From Acidobacteriota bacterium (GTDB lineage: Bacteria > Acidobacteriota > Blastocatellia > RBC074), in contig JABFSD010000055.1 of NCBI GenBank assembly GCA_013140935.1, positions 1 through 9,775 on the forward strand: a stretch of 9,775 nt of DNA, written 5' to 3'. Both the position numbers and the translations under genes were made by a program. Below, piece after piece: positions 6,225 through 9,775 of the stretch. The notes below the pieces were generated by a model. It was given only the letters and a program-made list of their open reading frames with translations. It did not search any database and had not been told where the DNA came from. Position 1 is the first letter of the stretch; the number at the start of each line of letters is the position of its first letter.

Positions 6225-7511
6225 TCAGCGTTGGTAAACAACCCCACCTTTCATCACGAACTTCACTTTTTCCAATTCGGTCACATCTTTCAACGGATCG
6301 CCATCTACCGTCACGATGTCGGCGAACGCGCCCGGCGCAATCACACCGACTTTGCCGCTGACACTTAACAAGTCTGCCGCATTCACCGTCGCCGCTTGAA
6401 TGGCCTGCATCGGTGTCTGTCCCCACTTGACCATGTGAAAGAACTGCTTGCCGTTCCAGCCGTGCGGATAGACTCCGGCGTCAGTGCCGTAAGCGATTTT
6501 GACGCCGGCCTGCACGGCTTTCTGAAAGTTCTCGCGTTGGGTGCGGCCTACGAGACGCTCTTTTTCGATGATCTTGGCGGGATAACCCAGCTTGCCGAAT
6601 TCGGCGAGGATGTAATCGTCGTTGTAAATATCCGCCACGAGATAAGTGCCACGCTCTTTCATCATCTGAATGCCCTCGGCGTCAACGAAGCTGCCATGCT
6701 CAATCGAGGCCACGCCCGCGCGAGTGGCGCGCTTGATGCCTTCGGTGCCGTGGGCGTGCGCCATGACTTTGCGTCCCCACATCTTGGCTTCTTCGACGAC
6801 GAGGTTCATTTCTTCCTGCGAGTATTGCGGCGCGCCCACCGATTCTTCCTCTGACAACACACCCGCCGTAGCGATCAGCTTGATCTGATCAGCGCCGTAT
6901 TTGATGTTTTGGCGAATCAGCTTGCGCAATTCGTTCGGCCCATCGGCGATGTTCTCAAAGCCTTTGAAACTCAAGTAAGGCGAAAAGCCATTCAAATCAC
7001 CGTGGCCTCCGGTCGCGCTCAACGCCAGCGTAGAAACGTGCATGCGCGGCCCTACGACTTTGCCCGCGTTGATCGCGTTGCGTAAGGCGATGTCAATGTA
7101 TTCGCTCGAACCCGCATCTCGAATCGTCGTGAATCCGGCTTCCAATGTACGCTTGGCGTAAAGGTGCGCGGTGACGGCTACGTCAATGTGGCTCTTGCGG
7201 AACAGGTCGTCATAAAAATTTTCGGGCTGCGAAGTCACATGCGTGTGGCAATCAATTAAGCCCGGCAAGACCGTCGAATTTTTCAGGTCAATCACTTCAG
7301 TGCCCGCCGGTACGCTGACGTTTGGCCCGACCGCCGTAATCTTGTCGTCTTCGATCAAAATGAAAGCGTTGTTGATGACCGTGCCTGCTTGGGTGTCAAT
7401 CAATCGTCCGGCTTTGATGGCGATTCGTTTGGGTGAAGGCTTTGGTTCTTGGGCGCTGACGGTGAAAAGCGAAAGTGCAATGAGGGCGAGAGCGACGAAG
7501 GTCTTTTTCAT
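6225..7511 (-). CDS. Exported metal-dependent amidohydrolase (prolidase / imidazolonepropionase-like)
   Basis: The 428-residue protein has a Sec signal peptide (MKK, hydrophobic 5-18, cleavage likely near VSA-QE at 20), so it acts outside the cytoplasm. The amidohydrolase TIM barrel follows a small beta domain (about 28-82). Metal ligands are visible: H89-x-H91 in LIDCHTHV, K211 in GADQIKLIATAG (the likely carboxylated lysine), H252 in MAHAHG, H272 in SIEHGS and D344 in YGTDAGV. The barrel is followed by the usual C-terminal return ATVNAADLL...GAFADIV. This pattern fits the Xaa-Pro dipeptidase-like subgroup of exported amidohydrolases, which hydrolyse N-acyl or peptide substrates; the substrate here is unknown. 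It has no functional tie to the CRISPR-type genes and is separated from both neighbours by large palindromes. No strong ribosome binding site is seen; the start is set by the signal peptide. Confidence 0.88.
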   Translation of the reverse strand: MKKTFVALALIALSLFTVSAQEPKPSPKRIAIKAGRLIDTQAGTVINNAFILIEDDKITAVGPNVSVPAGTEVIDLKNSTVLPGLIDCHTHVTSQPENFYDDLFRKSHIDVAVTAHLYAKRTLEAGFTTIRDAGSSEYIDIALRNAINAGKVVGPRMHVSTLALSATGGHGDLNGFSPYLSFKGFENIADGPNELRKLIRQNIKYGADQIKLIATAGVLSEEESVGAPQYSQEEMNLVVEEAKMWGRKVMAHAHGTEGIKRATRAGVASIEHGSFVDAEGIQMMKERGTYLVADIYNDDYILAEFGKLGYPAKIIEKERLVGRTQRENFQKAVQAGVKIAYGTDAGVYPHGWNGKQFFHMVKWGQTPMQAIQAATVNAADLLSVSGKVGVIAPGAFADIVTVDGDPLKDVTELEKVKFVMKGGVVYQR

Positions 7512-7530
7512 GAGCGTAAAGGTGAAAACG

Positions 7531-7626
7531 ATAGACCGCGGATGACGCGGATGCGGCGGATTGGCGCGGATAAATCAGATGAGAAATCCGCGCCAATCCG
7601 CCGCATCCGCGTCATCCGCGGTCTAT
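7531..7626. repeat. Perfect 41-base-arm palindrome of GCGGAT units
   Basis: Positions 7531-7571 are an exact reverse complement of 7586-7626, with a 14-base loop (AAATCAGATGAGAA). Each arm is built from about four spaced GCGGAT units (GCGGATGAC, GCGGATGCG and so on). On the minus strand it starts 13 bases after the TIM-barrel stop and is followed by CGTTTTC, so it could end that transcript, though the T-run is short. The length and perfection exceed a normal terminator and suggest a REP-like or mobile hairpin element. Confidence 0.88.
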
Positions 7627-7639
7627 TGACTGTTAGTGG

Positions 7640-8503
7640 TTAAGCCGCAGGTTTCAGGCTATTCAAAATGCCTTTGATATAGCCCGCCGATTCGGCCAGT
7701 CCGGCGAGCGGGTCTTTGCCGTCTTTTTCGTATTCAAACCCAACCAGCCCCTGATATTTGATCTTGAGCAGCGCCGCCAGAATTGAGCGCGTGTTGAGCA
7801 ACCCGCGTCCGCCTTCAATCGGCGTATTGCGGTCGCCCATCGCCGAGATGTCTTTCATGTGTACGTCATAAAGACGCGCGCGGCATTTGATGATGGATTC
7901 CGCCGGATCAACTTTGGCGCGCGCCGTGTGGCCTACGTCAATGCAGAGGCCGATGCGCGGGTCGTATTTCTCGACCGCATTCATCACGTCATAAGGCGAA
8001 GGGAACTGTTTGTCTTCAGGCCCGTGATTGTGAATGGCGAGCTTGATGTCGAATTCCTTGACGAACTTGTCGAGCAACGGCACAGCGTCTTTGGGCGGCG
8101 CGCAAACCATGACCTTAACGCCGCAATCGCGGGCGTATTCAAACGCGCGGCGAATCTCGGCTTCATCGGCTTTCATGCCGACGTTGCCTACGCTCAAAGG
8201 CGTAATGCCCGCGTCGCGGAACATCTGCGCGCGCTGCTTGCGCTCTTCGGGCGTATGCGTCACGTCCACATGATTCTTGACGTTCTTGATCGAAACGTAT
8301 TGCAAGCCGACGCGCTTCACGCCCGCGATGCACTGCTCAATCGGCAGTTCGCGGAAGGTGTAAGTCGCTACGCCGATTTTCAATCCGCGCCACGGATTCG
8401 GGTCGGCGCTTTGCGCGAGCAACGATTCGAGTGAGTCGAACGGCAACGCTGCGGCTGCCAGGGCGGATGTTTTTAATAAGTCACGACGAGTGAGCGTATT
8501 CAT
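7640..8503 (-). CDS. Tat-exported sugar phosphate isomerase/epimerase (xylose isomerase-like TIM barrel)
   Basis: The 287-residue protein starts [21 protein letters not shown], a Tat signal (twin arginine R6-R7 followed by a hydrophobic stretch), implying folding before export. The AP-endonuclease-2/xylose-isomerase-like barrel follows: [11 protein letters not shown] (first strand), IHNHGPED (H158, H160), GLCIDVGH (D189, H192), YDVHMKD (H215, D218) and GFEYE (E257, E259). These are typical metal ligands of IolE/hydroxypyruvate-isomerase-like enzymes that epimerise or isomerise sugars. The substrate cannot be told. Such Tat-exported versions are common in Acidobacteriota and Planctomycetota. 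GGAGG at 8516-8520 is 12 bases before the ATG, rather far. The large hairpin after its stop separates it from the amidohydrolase, so the two may not be cotranscribed. Confidence 0.88.
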   Translation of the reverse strand: MNTLTRRDLLKTSALAAAALPFDSLESLLAQSADPNPWRGLKIGVATYTFRELPIEQCIAGVKRVGLQYVSIKNVKNHVDVTHTPEERKQRAQMFRDAGITPLSVGNVGMKADEAEIRRAFEYARDCGVKVMVCAPPKDAVPLLDKFVKEFDIKLAIHNHGPEDKQFPSPYDVMNAVEKYDPRIGLCIDVGHTARAKVDPAESIIKCRARLYDVHMKDISAMGDRNTPIEGGRGLLNTRSILAALLKIKYQGLVGFEYEKDGKDPLAGLAESAGYIKGILNSLKPAA

Positions 8504-8515
8504 AAATGTGATGAG

Positions 8516-8520
8516 CCTCC
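8516..8520 (-). promoter_or_regulatory. Ribosome binding site of the TIM-barrel gene
   Basis: GGAGG on the minus strand, 12 bases before ATG 8503. The spacing is longer than ideal, but no closer start retains the Tat signal, so the 8503 start stands. Confidence 0.5.
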
Positions 8521-8546
8521 GGGTTTTAGGTGAAACAGGAAATCGA

Positions 8547-8795
8547 TTAGTTGGCGTGTTCTTTCATCCACGCCGAGAGATCGCGTTGCGAAGTGAAATC
8601 CAGCAACGCGACATTTAATTGCTCCAGTTGTTTTAGGGTGAGTCGCTTCAGGCGATTTTGCCAAGTCACGCCGAGCGGGCCAAAGCGATGCTCAAACAGT
8701 TGCGTCACCATTCTGAGTGCCGCTTGCATCTCGCCTTTCTCCCGTCCCTGATCGAACCAGTCATCCAGAAAAGTGCGTTTGACTCGTGTGTTCAT
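8547..8795 (-). CDS. DUF4351-like tail duplicate (partial Rpn-family paralogue)
   Basis: This 82-residue frame ([17 protein letters not shown]...[11 protein letters not shown]) matches only the C-terminal tail of the upstream Rpn-like protein: shared blocks are [28 protein letters not shown] and [11 protein letters not shown]. It carries four extra codons after WFDQG and several substitutions, so it is an old copy and not an assembly error. The nuclease domain is absent. The ATG follows the upstream stop by 5 bases with no visible ribosome binding site, so translation would depend on coupling to the upstream gene. A longer frame (start 8918) is the wrong frame of the upstream gene. It may be a small stand-alone protein that interacts with the full-length nuclease, or simply a remnant of a second Rpn gene. 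Confidence 0.5.
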   Translation of the reverse strand: MNTRVKRTFLDDWFDQGREKGEMQAALRMVTQLFEHRFGPLGVTWQNRLKRLTLKQLEQLNVALLDFTSQRDLSAWMKEHAN

Positions 8796-9024
8796 AAAAG
8801 TCAGTTGGCGTGTTCTTTCATCCACGCTGATAGGTCGCCTGTCGAAGTGAAGTCTAACGACGCAACGGTTAATTGTTTCAGTTGCGGCAACGTGAGTCGC
8901 TTCAGGCGGTTTTGCCAAGTTGCACTGAGCGCCCCGAAGCGATGTTTAAGTTGTTCAGTCGCTACTTCGAGCAATGCTTGCCGCTGGCCTTGATCGAACC
9001 AGTCATCCAGAAAAGTGCGCTTGA
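8547..9024. repeat. Tandem duplication of the Rpn gene 3' end
   Basis: Copy A (8547-8782) and copy B (8801-9024) align over their whole length, with identical stretches such as GTTGGCGTGTTCTTTCATCC and a conserved block covering TGATCGAACCAGTCATCC. Copy A is 12 bases longer, in frame. Stop codons differ (TAA in A, TGA in B). Both copies keep the reading frame. Confidence 0.8.
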
Positions 9025-9763
9025 ATTCTGTTGCTTTGCGTTTTGACACGCGTGCTTCTTTGAGAGCTTGTTGCATATCGTTTTCCTCTACTTTCCCAGT
9101 CTGAGCCAGGTATCTGATTGTCGCCATCAACTGTTGCCATCTGGTTTTGTCTTCCACCAAAAGTTCCGCCAGCCGAGCAAGCCATTCGACGGTGACGTCA
9201 TCGAATACGCCACGTAAAGTCTTTAGCGCTGCTTGCAATGAGTCTCCGCCTTCAATCGTCGTCTTGCTATGCGCCGACAAATCGCACAGGAAGTACTGAA
9301 AGTCAGGCACGAGCTCACGAACTCGCCCCAACACTTGTTCATCAAACAGCGCGTTGAAATGGCGTGCGACGTTCCAACGTTGTTTGCCGTGATAGAAAAC
9401 CAGCGGAAAGATCACCGGCAATTTGGTGTTGCGCCGCAACGGAAACTGCGCCCAGATTTTGAGCATGTAACGCAACAGTTGCAATGCGACCCACGGCGCG
9501 GGGCTGCTTTTGTGTTCGATCAGAATATAAACAAAGACCGATGAGCCGCCTTTGACTCCAACTTTGCAAAGCAAGTCGGAAAAGTGTTCGCTCAATTCTT
9601 CGTCAACGAAACGGTCTTTGCTAATTTCGAGCCGCTGCCAATCCAACACTTCGGCAAATTCGGGCGGCAAGTAGTGGCGCAAAAACTCTGTCATCAGCGT
9701 GGGGTCGCTAAACGTCTCGCGGAAGAATTTGTCATGGATGTTTTCGCCGCGCCGCTTTGCCAT
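8801..9763 (-). CDS. Rpn-family recombination-promoting nuclease / PD-(D/E)XK putative transposase with DUF4351 tail
   Basis: The 320-residue protein begins with HDKFFRETFSDP (H10-D11), typical of the Rpn/Transposase_31 (COG5464) family. The PD-(D/E)XK core is visible: D63 in HFSDLLCKVG, then E83-x-K85 in YILIEHKSS, then VALQLLRYMLKIW. The middle (PVIFPLVFYHGKQRW, then about 160-230) also fits the family. The last 55 residues are a DUF4351-like tail. Rpn proteins are DNA endonucleases that raise RecA-independent recombination; the names 'transposase' are historical. ATG 9763 is preceded in frame by TAA (9771-9769), so this is the earliest start, with AAAAAGG just upstream. It is followed after 5 bases by a duplicated tail. 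The active site looks intact. Confidence 0.88.
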   Translation of the reverse strand: MAKRRGENIHDKFFRETFSDPTLMTEFLRHYLPPEFAEVLDWQRLEISKDRFVDEELSEHFSDLLCKVGVKGGSSVFVYILIEHKSSPAPWVALQLLRYMLKIWAQFPLRRNTKLPVIFPLVFYHGKQRWNVARHFNALFDEQVLGRVRELVPDFQYFLCDLSAHSKTTIEGGDSLQAALKTLRGVFDDVTVEWLARLAELLVEDKTRWQQLMATIRYLAQTGKVEENDMQQALKEARVSKRKATEFKRTFLDDWFDQGQRQALLEVATEQLKHRFGALSATWQNRLKRLTLPQLKQLTVASLDFTSTGDLSAWMKEHAN

Positions 9764-9775
9764 ACCTTTTTAAGC

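Noticed and set aside
6006..7626. CRISPR array or repeats
   Set aside because: The two repeat structures are palindromes with internal short direct repeats, with no regular spacers. No array is visible anywhere in the window.
7859..8434. Plus-strand frame of 191 codons
   Set aside because: It is antisense to the TIM-barrel gene, whose metal ligands and Tat signal are evident.
8796..8918. Upstream extension of the tail duplicate to ATG 8918
   Set aside because: It reads the end of the Rpn gene in a wrong frame; similarity to the parent tail starts only after ATG 8795.
8801..9763. Insertion sequence
   Set aside because: Despite the family name 'putative transposase', no terminal inverted repeats or target duplications are seen, and Rpn proteins are nucleases that are not carried by classic IS ends.

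Overview
The window reads as one accessory region of a bacterial chromosome. Every gene I can support lies on the minus strand, so transcription runs from high to low coordinates. Moderate-to-high GC, a Tat-exported sugar-phosphate-isomerase-like protein, an exported prolidase-type amidohydrolase, Rpn-type nucleases and palindromes of GCGGAT units together suggest an Acidobacteriota-like (perhaps Blastocatellia) or similar soil bacterium. That placement is an inference from gene style, not proof.

Right part (9763 to 7640). An Rpn/PD-(D/E)XK nuclease gene with a C-terminal DUF4351-like tail is followed 5 bases later by a second, diverged copy of only that tail. Next comes a Tat-signal TIM-barrel (sugar phosphate isomerase/epimerase) gene.

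Middle (7640 to 5856). A 96-base palindrome with perfect 41-base arms separates the TIM-barrel gene from an exported metal-dependent amidohydrolase. A second palindrome of 93 bases (37-base arms, two mismatched positions) separates the amidohydrolase from the next operon. Both palindromes have arms built from short direct repeats.

Left part (5855 to 1). A compact operon looks like the beginning of a CRISPR-Cas locus. In transcription order it holds: a WYL-domain regulator with an operator-like inverted repeat just upstream; a Cas6-family pre-crRNA endoribonuclease; a 589-residue protein with an HD nuclease domain followed by a long C-terminal half that resembles AbiEi-type antitoxins; an AbiEii-like/MNT-type nucleotidyltransferase that overlaps it by ATGA; and a large protein cut by the window edge, with an N-terminal winged helix and a CxxC...CxxC zinc finger, resembling the large subunit of a type I effector (Cas10d/Csc3-like or Cas8-like). 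Cas7, Cas5, a Cas3 helicase, adaptation genes and an array are not visible and would have to lie beyond position 1.

The most interesting point is this arrangement. The HD nuclease is not at the N-terminus of the large subunit, as is usual in type I-D. It is instead on a separate polypeptide joined to an antitoxin-like module and translationally coupled to a matching toxin-like nucleotidyltransferase. This could be a CRISPR effector variant with a built-in type IV toxin-antitoxin arm. The cas6, HD and nucleotidyltransferase calls rest on clear motifs; the AbiEi relationship and the exact subtype are inferences.
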